64,000 nt of DNA from Phycisphaerae bacterium (GTDB taxonomy: Bacteria; Planctomycetota; Phycisphaerae; UBA1845; UTPLA1): the NCBI GenBank assembly GCA_023150615.1, contig JAKLKO010000013.1, forward strand, positions 62,334 to 126,333. Direction: 5' to 3'. Made by a program: the position numbers and the translations under genes. Shown here in pieces: positions 42,214 to 52,800 of the stretch. Below the pieces are notes generated by a model, which worked only from the letters and a program-made list of their open reading frames with translations, was not told the origin of the DNA and ran no database searches. The number at the start of each line of letters is the position of its first letter. Positions within the stretch are counted from its first letter, which is position 1.

Positions 42214-43503
42214 CTACCGCCGCTGCTCAATCGGGACGTAGTCGCGCTTCTGCTCGCCGAGGTAGATCTGCCGCGGCCGGGCGATCTTCTGCTCCTCGTC
42301 GCCGAGCATCTCCAGCCACTGCGCGATCCACCCGCTGGTTCGCGGAATCGCAAACAGCACGGTGAACATCGTGGTTGGGAAGCGCATCGCCTGGTAGATC
42401 AGCCCCGAGTAGAAATCGACGTTCGGATAGAGCTTGCGCGAGACGAAGTAGTCGTCCGACAGGGCGATCCGCTCCAGCTCGAGCGCGATGTCCAGCAGCG
42501 GGTTGCGCCCTGTGACCTCGAAGACCTGGTCGGCCATGCGCTTGATGATCTTCGCCCGCGGGTCGTAGTTCTTATACACGCGGTGGCCGAAGCCCATCAG
42601 CTTGCCGTGACCTTCCTTGACCGACTTGATGAACTCCGGAATGCGGTCCTTTGAGCCGATTTCCTTCAGCATCGTCAGTACCGCTTCGTTCGCGCCGCCG
42701 TGCAGCGGACCGTAGAGCGCGGCGCTGGCCGCCGCGACGGCCGAGTACGGATCCGAGTGCGAGCTGCCCACGCATCTCATGGCCGTCGTGCTGCAGTTCT
42801 GCTCGTGATCGGCGTGCAGGATGAACAGCACGTCCAGCGCCTTCGCGAGGATCGGGTTCGCCGCGTACTTGACCTCCGTCGCCTTCCACATGAGGTTCAG
42901 GAAGTTCTCGGTGTAGCTCAAGTCGTTGTCGGGCAGCGGATAGGGCTGGCCCACGCTGTGACGGAACGACATCGCCGCGAGCGTCGGCATCTTGGCGATC
43001 AGACGGCAGATCTGAATCTCGCGCGAGCGCTGATCGAAGATGTTGTGCGCGTCGGGGTAGAAGGTCGACAGCGCCGCGACCGTGCCGATCAGGATGCCCA
43101 TCGGGTGCGCGTCGTAGCGGTAGCCGTCGAGGAACTTCTTGATGTTCTCGTGCACCATCGTGTGATAGGTGATGTCGTGCAACCACCGGTCCAACTCCGA
43201 CTTCGTCGGGAGCTTCCCGTAGATCAGCAGGTACGCCACCTCGAGGTACGTCGACTTCTCCGCCAACTGCTCGATCGGGTATCCGCGGTAATGCAGGATG
43301 CCCTTGTCGCCGTCGATGTAGGTGATCCGGCTCGTGCAGGCGGCGGTGTTCATGAAGGCCGGGTCGTAGGAGAGCAGGCCGAAGTCGTCCGGACCCGTCC
43401 TGATCTGCCGCAGGTCCGTGGCGTGGATCGATCCGTGCTTGATCGGTATCTCGTACTGTTTGCCCGTCCGGTTGTCGGTGATGCTCAACGATTCTTTGGC
43501 CAT
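42214..43503 (-). CDS. gltA: Citrate synthase
   Basis: A 429-residue citrate synthase of the Gram-negative, type II length. Catalytic regions are LHADHEQNCST, GPLHGGANEAVL, MGFGHRVYKNYDPR and NVDFYSGL, including the two His and the Asp of the active site. An N-terminal beta-type extension like that of E. coli GltA is present (KQYEIPIKHGSIHATDL), which in that enzyme belongs to the NADH-regulated hexameric form. It catalyses the entry step of the TCA cycle. The ATG is preceded closely by GGAG; spacing is short. Confidence 0.96.
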   Translation of the reverse strand: MAKESLSITDNRTGKQYEIPIKHGSIHATDLRQIRTGPDDFGLLSYDPAFMNTAACTSRITYIDGDKGILHYRGYPIEQLAEKSTYLEVAYLLIYGKLPTKSELDRWLHDITYHTMVHENIKKFLDGYRYDAHPMGILIGTVAALSTFYPDAHNIFDQRSREIQICRLIAKMPTLAAMSFRHSVGQPYPLPDNDLSYTENFLNLMWKATEVKYAANPILAKALDVLFILHADHEQNCSTTAMRCVGSSHSDPYSAVAAASAALYGPLHGGANEAVLTMLKEIGSKDRIPEFIKSVKEGHGKLMGFGHRVYKNYDPRAKIIKRMADQVFEVTGRNPLLDIALELERIALSDDYFVSRKLYPNVDFYSGLIYQAMRFPTTMFTVLFAIPRTSGWIAQWLEMLGDEEQKIARPRQIYLGEQKRDYVPIEQRR

Positions 43504-43554
43504 AAGCTCCGATCCAATCTCTTGTATTCCCGCGACGGGGTAATCTCTTGTGAC

Positions 43555-44205
43555 TTATCCGAACAGGTGCACTACCGCTTCGACCAACTCCTCGATGTGC
43601 CGGCCGACAATCCAGATCGGCACGCTCAGCATGCCGACGCCCAGCAGGAGCATGCACGCGCCCGTCGCCGACGGCAATTGCTGAACGCGCGACAGGCGCT
43701 CCTCCAGCAGGGATCGTAGCGCCAAACGCTGCGATTCGGCTTCCGGACTGTGCAATTCCACGTGCACCGTGATGTTCCGCAGGACCGACAGGCTGGTCAC
43801 GTGCAACCGGCCCGATGCGCCGCTCCACGATCCGCTGCGCCACTCGCCGCCCCAGCCCAGTTCGGCGACGCACCGCCGAACCAGCTCGCGGCCGCGGCCC
43901 GATCCGATGTTGTAAATAACCCAACCGGCATGACGACCCGGCAGCAGCGCGAAGAACGCGTACGCCGCCAGACCGGCCTCCAGCACGATCACCCACCACA
44001 GCGCCGCCCGCGCCAACGCCGGGACCGGCGCGACGAGAAACGGGATCATCACGCCCGTCAGCGCGACGAAGTCGTCCCGGCACGACACCAGACGCGGCGT
44101 CGCATGGCTGTTCACCAGTCCCAGCATCAGGAAATAGACCGCCACCGGCGCGACGAACGCGACCAGCAGCAGCACGTTTACGGCAGGATGGGCGTCCTCG
44201 ATCAC
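43555..44205 (-). CDS. Hypothetical membrane protein
   Basis: A 216-residue protein starting at GTG 44205, with AGGGGA six bases upstream. Two to three hydrophobic segments fill residues about 10-90 (NVLLLVAFVAPVAVYFLMLG and later ALWWVIVLEAGLAAYAFFAL); a soluble part of about 85 residues follows, then one more span (CMLLLLGVGMLSVPIWIVG-like). No family is recognised. It is upstream of gltA by 51 bases on the same strand and may be in the same transcript, but no functional link is visible. Confidence 0.6.
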   Translation of the reverse strand: MIEDAHPAVNVLLLVAFVAPVAVYFLMLGLVNSHATPRLVSCRDDFVALTGVMIPFLVAPVPALARAALWWVIVLEAGLAAYAFFALLPGRHAGWVIYNIGSGRGRELVRRCVAELGWGGEWRSGSWSGASGRLHVTSLSVLRNITVHVELHSPEAESQRLALRSLLEERLSRVQQLPSATGACMLLLGVGMLSVPIWIVGRHIEELVEAVVHLFG

Positions 44206-44248
44206 CGGGCATCCCCTGGCGCCGCGGTGCGGACGCGCGACCGGCCCG

Positions 44249-44584
44249 TCAGGGGCTTGAAGGGCGGTCTACGTGTTCTCCGGGCGGCGCGACCTTGCGG
44301 TATCCGAGGTATTTTATCACCTCCAGAACTTCCGTCCACGTCGGGAAGGGCCGGCGGTTCACTCTCTTGTATTCGTCGATTGCGAGCACAAACTCGAATT
44401 GTTCGTCCGTTAATTCCCCCTCCTCGGCCGATCGACGCGAATCGCTCCGCCGCCGACCGGGTCCCCGACGCCGTTCCAGGCCGGACCGCCGATCGACCAC
44501 GGACATCCGCCGGTCCGTTCCGACGCGCCGCTCCTCGGCGGGAGGCGTCCCATCGCCTGAATCTCCGGTCGGCGCGTCCGTCAT
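44249..44584 (-). CDS. Small basic hypothetical protein
   Basis: A 111-residue protein. The N-terminal half is an Arg-rich, disordered-looking stretch (RRSGLERRRGPGRRRS); the C-terminal half has an ordered segment, LTDEQFEFVLAIDEYKRVNR then FPTWTEVLEVIKYLGYRKV, that resembles a winged-helix-like DNA-binding region. I recall similar small planctomycete proteins but no named family. It sits 15 bases after the DUF2007-like gene. A nucleic-acid-binding role is inferred from charge and helix content only. Confidence 0.6.
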   Translation of the reverse strand: MTDAPTGDSGDGTPPAEERRVGTDRRMSVVDRRSGLERRRGPGRRRSDSRRSAEEGELTDEQFEFVLAIDEYKRVNRRPFPTWTEVLEVIKYLGYRKVAPPGEHVDRPSSP

Positions 44585-44599
44585 GAACCCCCGCCTTTC

Positions 44600-45034
44600 C
44601 TACATCTCGTCATCGTCTTCAAACTCATCCTCGTCGTCGAGGTCGTCCTCCTCGTCGTCGTATTCCTCCTCGTCATCGTCATCGTCGTAGTCGTCACCGA
44701 AATCCTCGTCCTCCTCCTCCTCGTCGTCGCGACCCATCTTCGCGGACGCCGCGTACTCCGACGAATCCGAATCCGTCTCCCCCGCGCACAATGACAGAAT
44801 CTCCGACGCGGACTCCAACCGCTGATCCGGAACCATCACTGGAACTCCGACCGATCCCGCCGGTCCCGCGTAGTCATCGTCGCCGACAGAGGCGGGGATC
44901 CCCTGCTCTTTCAGAATCTGGCAGCAGCGCTCCGCTTCCGATCGGGAGGCCGCAAACATCGCGGGCACCATCGGCGTCAGCTCCGCGTCTGACGCTTCCT
45001 GACCGTGCTCGTTCGGTTTCGTGTCCCGTGCCAT
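44600..45034 (-). CDS. DUF2007-like protein with a long acidic tail
   Basis: A 144-residue protein. Residues about 25-80 (MFAASRSEAERCCQILKEQG then VPVMVPDQRLESASEIL) match the small ferredoxin-like DUF2007 signal-transducing family. The last 45 residues are almost only Asp, Glu and Tyr. GAGGAG nine bases before ATG 45034 decides the start over an ATG at 45076, which has no ribosome-binding site. It precedes the basic protein at 44249 by 15 bases; opposite charges of the two products may indicate interaction, which is an inference. Confidence 0.7.
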   Translation of the reverse strand: MARDTKPNEHGQEASDAELTPMVPAMFAASRSEAERCCQILKEQGIPASVGDDDYAGPAGSVGVPVMVPDQRLESASEILSLCAGETDSDSSEYAASAKMGRDDEEEEDEDFGDDYDDDDDEEEYDDEEDDLDDEDEFEDDDEM

Positions 45035-45218
45035 GATCGGCTGCTCCTCGGATCGCGTCTCGCGATCCTCTTCCATCCTCGCGCCTGAGTTTGGTCAGGC
45101 GCCGCGGACCGGTCAAGACCGGCGCTCGCCACACCCGGCGCCCGGATACGACCTCATCCCCTGCATCCTGTCAACACGTCCCGGCGACGCCTCCGACGCG
45201 CGAAAACGTGCCCGTTGT

Positions 45219-46235
45219 TCAATCCCGCTCGCGCGCCCAGAGCACCGCCGCGGCCCACACATCCTCCGCCGGCCCATCGCACCAGACGGTACCCAGCCCA
45301 CGATCCGACAGCTCGGCCGGCGCGGCAAAGTCCCGCCCATTGCGGGCCGACAATTCGCGTGCCAGCCCTGCCAGGTCCAGTGTCGCCCCGTCCAATCGGA
45401 TGCGCCCGGCCGCGCCTTCTTTCGCTGCGTTCGCGACCGGCAGCGACGACGCGGCGGGGTCGGATGCGGCCGCGGACTTCTCCGCATCCGCGGCCGTCGG
45501 CGCGGGGCGCACCGCATCAGCCGCATCCTGCGGCGTCTGCTGCGATGCAACCGCCGCCGCGGGCGTCGATTCGCGAGGTTCGGTCGGCGGCGTGCTTGCC
45601 GGCTTGCTCTCCACGACATCCGCGGCGGACCCGCCGACCGTCAGTTCGATGACGCCGAACCGCCGAACGGGCCGCGCGCCCGCCTGCTTCGCCAGTTCGT
45701 GCAGCGCTTCCTCCAGCGTCCGCGGTCCGGTCATGTGGATCGTCGCCTGTCGTACCCGGAGCGGCTCCGCAATGCTGACGCACACGCGATACGTCCGCGC
45801 CAGTTCGTTGATCGCCGCCCAAAGCGTGACGTCTTCGAGCATCAGCGGCTGCGGCCGCGACGCCTCGCCCGTCGGACTCGCCGCGGCGGTGCGATCGTCC
45901 GCGCGGCCGGCGAGCACGAGCACGCGGTCGGCCTCGAAGCGGCACCGCGCCTCCGCCGCATCGGCGAGATACTGCACGACCTCGATGACCGGCGTGTCCT
46001 CGCCGCGCATCATCACCGTTGCGCCGGCGCACGCCGATTGCGCCGATGGATCGACCACGACGGCCAGCCCGCTCGCGCGCGAGACCTCGTTCAGAGCATC
46101 GACGATGCGGGTGTTCCGCCAGTCGACGCGGATCGGTTTCGTCAGGAGGCGGCGCGCATCCGCGCCGTCCGCACGGTTCCCCGGCGCAGAACAAGCGCCT
46201 GCTGCGACGAAGGCGAGAATGAAACGCCGGGACAT
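45219..46235 (-). CDS. Exported protein with secretin/STN-like short domains
   Basis: A 338-residue protein with a signal peptide (FILAFVAAGACSA). Two blocks look like STN/secretin N0-type modules: RNTRIVDALNEVSRASGLAV followed by VIEVVQYLADAAEARC, and LWAAINELARTYRVCVSIAE followed by LEEALHELAKQAGARPV. A long Ala/Pro/Thr-rich linker (about 215-275) and a short third module follow. Such modules occur in outer-membrane secretins and TonB-dependent systems, but no secretin pore domain is present. It is probably periplasmic; the function is not known. Confidence 0.65.
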   Translation of the reverse strand: MSRRFILAFVAAGACSAPGNRADGADARRLLTKPIRVDWRNTRIVDALNEVSRASGLAVVVDPSAQSACAGATVMMRGEDTPVIEVVQYLADAAEARCRFEADRVLVLAGRADDRTAAASPTGEASRPQPLMLEDVTLWAAINELARTYRVCVSIAEPLRVRQATIHMTGPRTLEEALHELAKQAGARPVRRFGVIELTVGGSAADVVESKPASTPPTEPRESTPAAAVASQQTPQDAADAVRPAPTAADAEKSAAASDPAASSLPVANAAKEGAAGRIRLDGATLDLAGLARELSARNGRDFAAPAELSDRGLGTVWCDGPAEDVWAAAVLWARERD

Positions 46236-46378
46236 GAATCGTTCACCGCGAGACGACTTGCAGTGTCAATGCCGTGATTGTGCGAATCTGCCTACGCCCG
46301 AGTCAAGCCCGCCGCCCGGTACGGACCCGGCCGCCGACGCCGGTGCACGTGGCCGGGCCTCGCACGGATCGCGGCGGA

Positions 46379-46429
46379 AAGCAAACGACACGGGTCGCAC
46401 GCCCCTGCGGCCCGTGTCGTCGCTTGCTT
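46379..46429. repeat. Strong hairpin downstream of the metalloprotease gene
   Basis: AAGCAAACGACACGGG (46379-46394) pairs with 46411-46429, leaving a 3-base bulge and a 16-base loop. It lies 65-115 bases after the metalloprotease stop (minus strand). No T-run follows in the transcript direction, so it may be a stabilising or terminator-like hairpin. Confidence 0.5.
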
Positions 46430-46493
46430 GAACGAATCCCGAGTTGACGCCGACGGGCGGTTGGAACCGGCCGTTCGCCACGAACCGAGCCCG

Positions 46494-49325
46494 CTAACGT
46501 ATCGGCAGCACCGGCACGCGCTCCTCGGGGCGGTCCGACGCCTCGCCCGCGTCCATGCCCGACGATCGGCCGCCCGATCCGGCCGCCCGGTACGTGTACT
46601 CCGCCTCGAGCGCCTTGTCGATCCGCTTCTTGACGTCCATCAGGTGCGCCCGCGACGCCGAATCCAGCGTCCCGCGCTTCTTCACGACGTTCCATTGCTC
46701 CTTGATCCGCTCCGACAGGTCGCTGACGGTCATGCGGGCCAGCGAGCGCGCGTCGGGCGGGACCGACAGATCGGTGCCGAGGACGTAGTTGAGCAACATC
46801 TGGAGGTGTAGTCGTTGCAGGTTCCGCCGAAAGCTGCGGATAAACGGCGCCGCGGACGTACCCTTCCACTCGTCGCGGTCCAGTTCGGACCAGATCGCCG
46901 CCGTGAGCGTGTCGAAGTGCTCGGCGAGGGTGTACGGCTCCTCGTCCTCGCCGAACTTCACCTCCGCGTCGTGGACCCGCGTCACCGTGAACGGGTTCAT
47001 CATGGTGAACAGACAGACGTACTGGCTGACCAGGACGAGGTCATGCACGTTGAATTCCTGCTCGAAATCGAAGTCGTCCGAGTTCCAGTGCCAGAACCGG
47101 CCCGGCGCGAGGTGGTTCAATAGCTTGGCGTCGAACGTGTACGAATCCTCCGAGAACACGTTCTTGACCACGAACTCCAGTGCCGTGCGCTGCCGCTCCG
47201 CCTCGACCGGCTGGATCGGCGGCCGGGCGTTCGGATCGCCCTTGTGGTCGCGGGTCACGACCTGTCCTCCGACGAACCGCGATACGAATGCGTTCACGCG
47301 CGATCGCTCCCATACCAACATCACGAAGGTCCGCCGCAGGCGGCTGAACGAGTCGCCGTCCTTGACGTCCCACTTCATCACGTCGGACAACAGCTTCTTC
47401 GTCAGGTCGATCTGGCGCGACGCGTAGGCCATGACGTCCCTGCCCATGTCCCAGCGATTCGACGTCGGATCGGCCGACAGCACGCCGAACGTGTCCTCGT
47501 CCGTCGCATAGTCGAGCCCTTCCTCGGCCCCGCGCGACGCGATCTTCTTCAGCATCTCGTCCTCGCCCTTGTCGTCCTTGCCGGGTTGGCGATAGCCGTA
47601 CTCGATCGCCCAGTAGTCGTACGGACCGATCGTCCGCGCCGTGTACGAGCCCTGCGTCGCCCCGCGCGGCGCGATGACCGGCGGCGCATATTCCATCACC
47701 GAACCGATCGTCGCCGTATGCGCATCGTCGCACGCGGCCACGTCCTCCATCGACTTCCACGTGCTCGACTTGAAGTTGTGTCGCAGGCCGAGACAGTGGC
47801 CGACCTCGTGCATGACGATGTACTTGATCATCTGGCCGAGGAACTCCTCCTCGTGCTTCGGCCCCAGGCCCTTCGCCTGGAGCGCCAGCCGCGCCAGCGA
47901 GACCTGCGGCAGCACGCCCGCGGCGCAGTCGCACATCGGCCGTCCGCGTTCCGCCAGCTTCGACAGCAGGTGCTCGCGGAACGCCGCCGACTCATCGACC
48001 TTGCGGCGGACGTTTGGCATCAGCGCGCTCCATGTCGTGCGGAACTGCCACTCCGGATGCGCGCGGAAGAAGTCGTTGAGGAACGACTCCGGCGTGCCGA
48101 TGGCCTCGGCCGTGCCCGTGTAGCGCCCGAAGTCCAGCACGTACTCGCGGACCATCGAATCGTCGAAGACGATGTCCGCGTCGAAGATCTGCCCCGTGAG
48201 CGGATGGTCGCGCGACGGCCCCATCGCGAATGCCTGCCCCGTCACGATCCAGCGGAAGAAATTGTAACGCACGTCCTCCGGATCGAGCCGCGCGAACTCC
48301 CCGTCCGCCTCCTGCTGGCGCACCTGCATCGCGTTCACGAAGCCGCACTTCTCGAACGCCTTGTTCCATTCGAGGATGCCTTCGGCGACGTAGCGCCGCC
48401 AGCGGATCGGCACCGTCTTCTCGATGTACCAGACGATCGGTTCCTTCACGGGCGACAGATCGAGGGAGGGATCCGACTTCTGGAGGTTCCAACGGTTGAT
48501 GTATCGATTGAACAGCGTCTTCGCGTCGTACTTCTTGCCCCAGTCGTACCGCACCGTCATGAAGTACCCAACGCGGTCGTCCGCCGGCCGCGGCTTGTAG
48601 TCCGACTTCGGAATGCCCGACAGGCTGTAGTGCATCTGGAGCCGCTGGCCGTATCCGCCCCGGCTCATCACCGCCATCTCGACGCTCAGCTCGACGTTCT
48701 GCGCGAACGACTTGTACGACAGCCACTTGCTCAAAGCGGGATTCGCCGTCCCGCTCCCGTCGAACGCCAGCAGCCCCGAAAAATCGCCCTTGAACAGATC
48801 GCCGAGGTCGATCACCGGATCGCTGTTCTTCAACGTCTTGATCGGGACCGCGCGGACGATCACGTCCGCGTAGCTCCGCTTCACGACGTCCGTCACCGGC
48901 TCCGACGAGTCCTTCGCGTAGCGCGGATCGAGCTGCATCAGGACCAGCGTCTTGTCCTGGCGCTCGAAGTACGCGATCCAGTGATCGAGCTGAAAGCCCG
49001 TGAACGACTCGCCGCCCGAGACGCTCGAGGCGATGAGGAACTGCCGGTTTACGAGCGATGCCGGCACCTGTGCGTAGAGGTCGTCACTCTTCTTGTTGTA
49101 CCAGAGCGTCAGGAACCCCGTTTCGTCGAGGTCGCCGGGCCGCACCTGCTCGAAGTCCTTGCACACCTCCTCGAACTTCGGGAACTCCGGCTTCTCCTCC
49201 GCCGGCTTCGCAGGAGGCTTGCCCTTCTCGCCACCCGCCGGCGGACCGTCCGCTCGCACCGCCGTCCCCGCGCCCAGCCATCCGAGCAACGCCAGAAACG
49301 CGACCATCATTCGCACGCGCACCAT
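46494..49325 (-). CDS. Large exported zinc metalloprotease (DUF5117/DUF5118-type)
   Basis: About 943 residues from ATG 49325, chosen because AAGGAG lies six bases upstream and a signal peptide follows (MMVAFLALLGWLGAGTAV). The zinc site HEVGHCLGLRH is near residues 506-516 (HExxHxxGxxH, metzincin-like). Surrounding blocks such as FLTLWYNKKSDDLY, LVNRQFLIASSVSG and GSVMEYAPPVIAPRG fit the bacterial DUF5117/DUF5118 metalloprotease-like family. A Met-turn candidate follows (SVMEY). It should act in the periplasm or outside; no partner gene is evident. ATG 49346 is an alternative start. Confidence 0.83.
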   Translation of the reverse strand: MVRVRMMVAFLALLGWLGAGTAVRADGPPAGGEKGKPPAKPAEEKPEFPKFEEVCKDFEQVRPGDLDETGFLTLWYNKKSDDLYAQVPASLVNRQFLIASSVSGGESFTGFQLDHWIAYFERQDKTLVLMQLDPRYAKDSSEPVTDVVKRSYADVIVRAVPIKTLKNSDPVIDLGDLFKGDFSGLLAFDGSGTANPALSKWLSYKSFAQNVELSVEMAVMSRGGYGQRLQMHYSLSGIPKSDYKPRPADDRVGYFMTVRYDWGKKYDAKTLFNRYINRWNLQKSDPSLDLSPVKEPIVWYIEKTVPIRWRRYVAEGILEWNKAFEKCGFVNAMQVRQQEADGEFARLDPEDVRYNFFRWIVTGQAFAMGPSRDHPLTGQIFDADIVFDDSMVREYVLDFGRYTGTAEAIGTPESFLNDFFRAHPEWQFRTTWSALMPNVRRKVDESAAFREHLLSKLAERGRPMCDCAAGVLPQVSLARLALQAKGLGPKHEEEFLGQMIKYIVMHEVGHCLGLRHNFKSSTWKSMEDVAACDDAHTATIGSVMEYAPPVIAPRGATQGSYTARTIGPYDYWAIEYGYRQPGKDDKGEDEMLKKIASRGAEEGLDYATDEDTFGVLSADPTSNRWDMGRDVMAYASRQIDLTKKLLSDVMKWDVKDGDSFSRLRRTFVMLVWERSRVNAFVSRFVGGQVVTRDHKGDPNARPPIQPVEAERQRTALEFVVKNVFSEDSYTFDAKLLNHLAPGRFWHWNSDDFDFEQEFNVHDLVLVSQYVCLFTMMNPFTVTRVHDAEVKFGEDEEPYTLAEHFDTLTAAIWSELDRDEWKGTSAAPFIRSFRRNLQRLHLQMLLNYVLGTDLSVPPDARSLARMTVSDLSERIKEQWNVVKKRGTLDSASRAHLMDVKKRIDKALEAEYTYRAAGSGGRSSGMDAGEASDRPEERVPVLPIR

Positions 49326-49621
49326 CGCAGTCTCCTTCGGTCTCATGTCTTCCGCCCTCCACTCGGCCGGGCCGCATGGTCGCGACGCCCGGACCACTGA
49401 TACGTTCTAGTTCGGTTGTCCCGCGCCGGTTGTAAGCACGCCGCGTTCAGACATACAAAGGACCGCTTCGACCGGGGCGTCCCGGCCAGAAAAAGCGGGG
49501 TTCACCGGCCGCGCGGGGTGTCGCCAAGGCCCGCCGGTGGCGCGGGTCCGGGTCTCGGCAGAAACCCGGTCGCAACCGTCGGCGTATATCGGCGGGCTCT
49601 CGGCATCCCCCCAAGCCCGGA
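49326..49621. other. Upstream region of metalloprotease and topA
   Basis: Divergent spacer with no gene. A weak minus-strand promoter (TTGTAT near 49450, TACAAC near 49430) may serve the metalloprotease gene. GC-rich repeats around 49480-49560 show no clear stem of more than eight bases. Confidence 0.35.
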
Positions 49622-49650
49622 TTGACGCCGGCAGGGGCCGTTGCTAGGCT
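49622..49650 (+). promoter_or_regulatory. Promoter-like sequence for topA
   Basis: TTGACG (49622-49627) and TAGGCT (49645-49650) are exactly 17 bases apart, leaving a leader of about 170 bases. An AT-rich stretch just before the gene (49793-49826) with TATAAC at 49810-49815 could be a second, near-leaderless promoter. Confidence 0.4.
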
Positions 49651-49827
49651 TCTCAGCGTTCTCCTGTCCGGTGCAGGCTGGGCCGATTCTTGCGTGGAGT
49701 TCGCGATTTCAGCCGCCGATAAAGGGGGCGGACTGTCCGAACGCCGTGAAACGAGCCTGCGATCTCGCGCCTGCGACGAATCTCGGAAGCGACATAAATA
49801 TTTGTAAGATATAACCTTAAACCTAAT

Positions 49828-52800
49828 ATGGCATCGCGCACCAAGTCCAAGCCCGCTCCCACCGGTAAGGCCCTCGTCATCGTCGAGTCGCCCGCCAAGG
49901 CCAAGACGATCAACAAGTACCTTGGGCAGAGTTACGTGGTGAAGGCCTCCCGCGGGCACGTCCGCGACCTGCCGCCCCGAAAGTACGGCATCGACCCCGG
50001 CCGCAACTTCGAGCCGACCTACGAGATCCTCCCGTCGCACCAGAAGGTCATTGACGAGCTCCGCGACTTGGCCAAGTCGTCCGACGTCGTCTATCTCGCC
50101 ACCGACCTCGACCGCGAGGGCGAGGCCATCGCCTGGCACCTCGCCGCCGCCCTCGAGCTGCCGCCGGAAAAGACGCGCCGCGTCATCTTCAATGAGATCA
50201 CCGAGACTGCCATCCACGACGCGTTCCAGAAGCCGCACGAGATCGACATCGACAAGGTCAACGCGCAGCAGGCGCGGCGCATCCTCGACCGCGTCGTCGG
50301 ATACGAACTTTCGCCGCTGCTGTGGAAGAAGGTCGCGAAGGGCCTGTCGGCCGGGCGCGTTCAGTCCGTCGCCGTCCGGCTGATCGTGGAGCGCGAAGAC
50401 GAGATCCGCCGCTTCGAGCCGCAGGAGTACTGGACCATCGAAGGCGTCTTCACGCCCGATGTCGCGAAGGCCGCCGCGCTTCAGAATCCGTGGCGCGACT
50501 TGCTCGGTTCCAACGGCGGCGACGGCGTCTCGCAGAAGGACCAGCTCGCCTGGCTCGCCGATCGCAACGCGTTCCGCGCCGAGCTGATCGAGGTCGACGG
50601 CAAGCCGTTCAAGCCCGAAGGCCGCATCGATCGCAAGCAACCCGCCGAGAAAATGTTCGCATCCGCCGTCGACGAGGCCCGGCGCATCGTCGAGGCGCTC
50701 GGCCTGGCGATCGAGAAGACCGAGACCGCGGCGTGGGGCGAGTACGCTCGCCTCGGGCTGAGGAAGATTCGGCTCGTCGGCCGGTTCGATCCGGCGAAGG
50801 CCCCCCGCTGCCGTGTCGATGCGATCGAGACCCGGCGCACCACGTCGCGCCCGTCCGCGCCGTTTACGACCGCCAGCCTGCAACAGGTCGCCGCCAACCA
50901 GCTCCGGTTCGCCACGGCGCGGACGATGAAGATCGCGCAGGCGCTCTACGAAGGCATTGACCTGAAGGACGGCGCCGGCCCGGTCGGTCTGATCACCTAT
51001 ATGCGAACCGACTCGACCAATCTCTCGGCCGAGTCCGTGCACGCGGTGCGCGATTTCATTCAATCACGCTTCGGCCCGCGATACTGTCCGGACAAGCCCA
51101 ACCGCTACGGAAGCGCCGAGCGCGCGCAGGAAGCCCACGAGGCCATCCGTCCCACGAACGTGACGCGAACGCCCGAGGCGCTCGCCGGACATCTCTCCGA
51201 AGAGCAGCTCAAACTCTACACGCTCATCTGGAATCGCTTCGTCGCCTGCCAGATGACTCCGGCCGAATGGGATACGACGATGGTGCGCATCCTCGCCGAG
51301 GCCGGCGCCCAGCGTGCGATTTTCAAGTCCGCCGGGCGCGTGCTCGTCTTCGACGGCTTTTACAAGGTGCTCGGCGTGCCGAAGTCCAGCGATGAGCAGC
51401 GGTTGCCGGCGCTCTCGGAGCGGCAGCCCGTCGCGCCGTTCGACATCGCCGCGACGCAGCGTTTCACGCAACCACCGGCGCGCTTTTCCGAAGCGACGCT
51501 GGTCAAGGAACTCGAAGCGCAGGGCATCGGCCGCCCGAGCACGTACGCCTCCATCATCGAGACGATCCAGAGTCGCGGCTATGTCGAGCAGCTCGACCGC
51601 CGCTTCTACCCGACGGCGCGCGGCGAACTCGTCACGCGAAAGCTCGTCGAACATTTCCCCAAGGTCATGGACGTGCGCTTCACGAGCTACATGGAGGACG
51701 AACTCGACAAGATCGAGGAAGCGCACCTGGACTGGATCCACGTCCTGCACGAGTTCTACGACCCGTTCAAAGAATCGCTCGGCCGCGCCCATCAGGAGAT
51801 GCAAGCCGTCCGCGCCGAACCCAGCCCCTACACGTGCGACCTCTGCGGCAAGGAAATGGTCTACCGCTTCGGCCGACAGGGCCGCTTCCTTGCCTGCACC
51901 GGCTACCCCGACTGCACCAACGCCAAGGACGTCGACCGCGATGGCAAGCCCATCGAGCCGGTCTACGCCGAACAACCCTGCGAGTTGTGCGGCCGGCGCA
52001 TGCAGGTCCGCAAGAGCCGCCGCGGGCCGTTCCTCGGCTGCACGGGCTACCCGGATTGTTCCAACACCCGGCCGTGCGATGAGTCGGGCAAGCCGCTGCG
52101 CAAGATCGGCGCCGACGAAATCCGCGAAACCTGCCCCGACTGCAGCTCGCCGATGCAGGTGAAGTTCGCCCGCGGCCGCGCCTTCCTCAGTTGCACGAAG
52201 TATCCGAACTGCAAGGCCACGCGCCCCATGCCCCCGGGCGTCTACGTCGAGCGGCCCAAGCCCGAGGATGCCGGCGTCCCGTGCGACAAGTGCGGCCGGC
52301 CGATGGTGATACGCAAGAGCCGCCGAGGACCGTTTCTCTCCTGCTCGGGCTTTCCGCGCTGTCGAAACGCCAAGCCGATGGACAAGCTCGAAGAGCTCCG
52401 CGCTCTGGCCGCCTCCGGAAACGCGCCCACGCCGCCGTCCGATTCCGGCGCAGCGCGCAACGGCCGAAGCGCCCGCTCGAACGGCGCGCGCGGTGCCGCC
52501 AAGCGCGAACGCGTCGATCCCGCCACGCTTGGGCCGCCGCCCGAGGGATTCGCCTGGACCCGCACCGGCCGTCCCGTCGTCGAGTCTTGGCCGCAGGGCG
52601 CGCTCCGGTGTCCCGATTGCGGCGGGGAGGTGTCGATCAAGAACGGCCGCTTCGGCGCGTTCTTTGGTTGCAGTAAGTGCCGCTTCACCGCCAATCTCCG
52701 CGGCGAGGCCAAGAAGCGCGCCGAGCAGGAAGCGCCGGCCGCGCCGCGACCCAAGCCGATCCCCACCGACGTCTCCTGCCCCGACTGCGGTGAGAAGATG

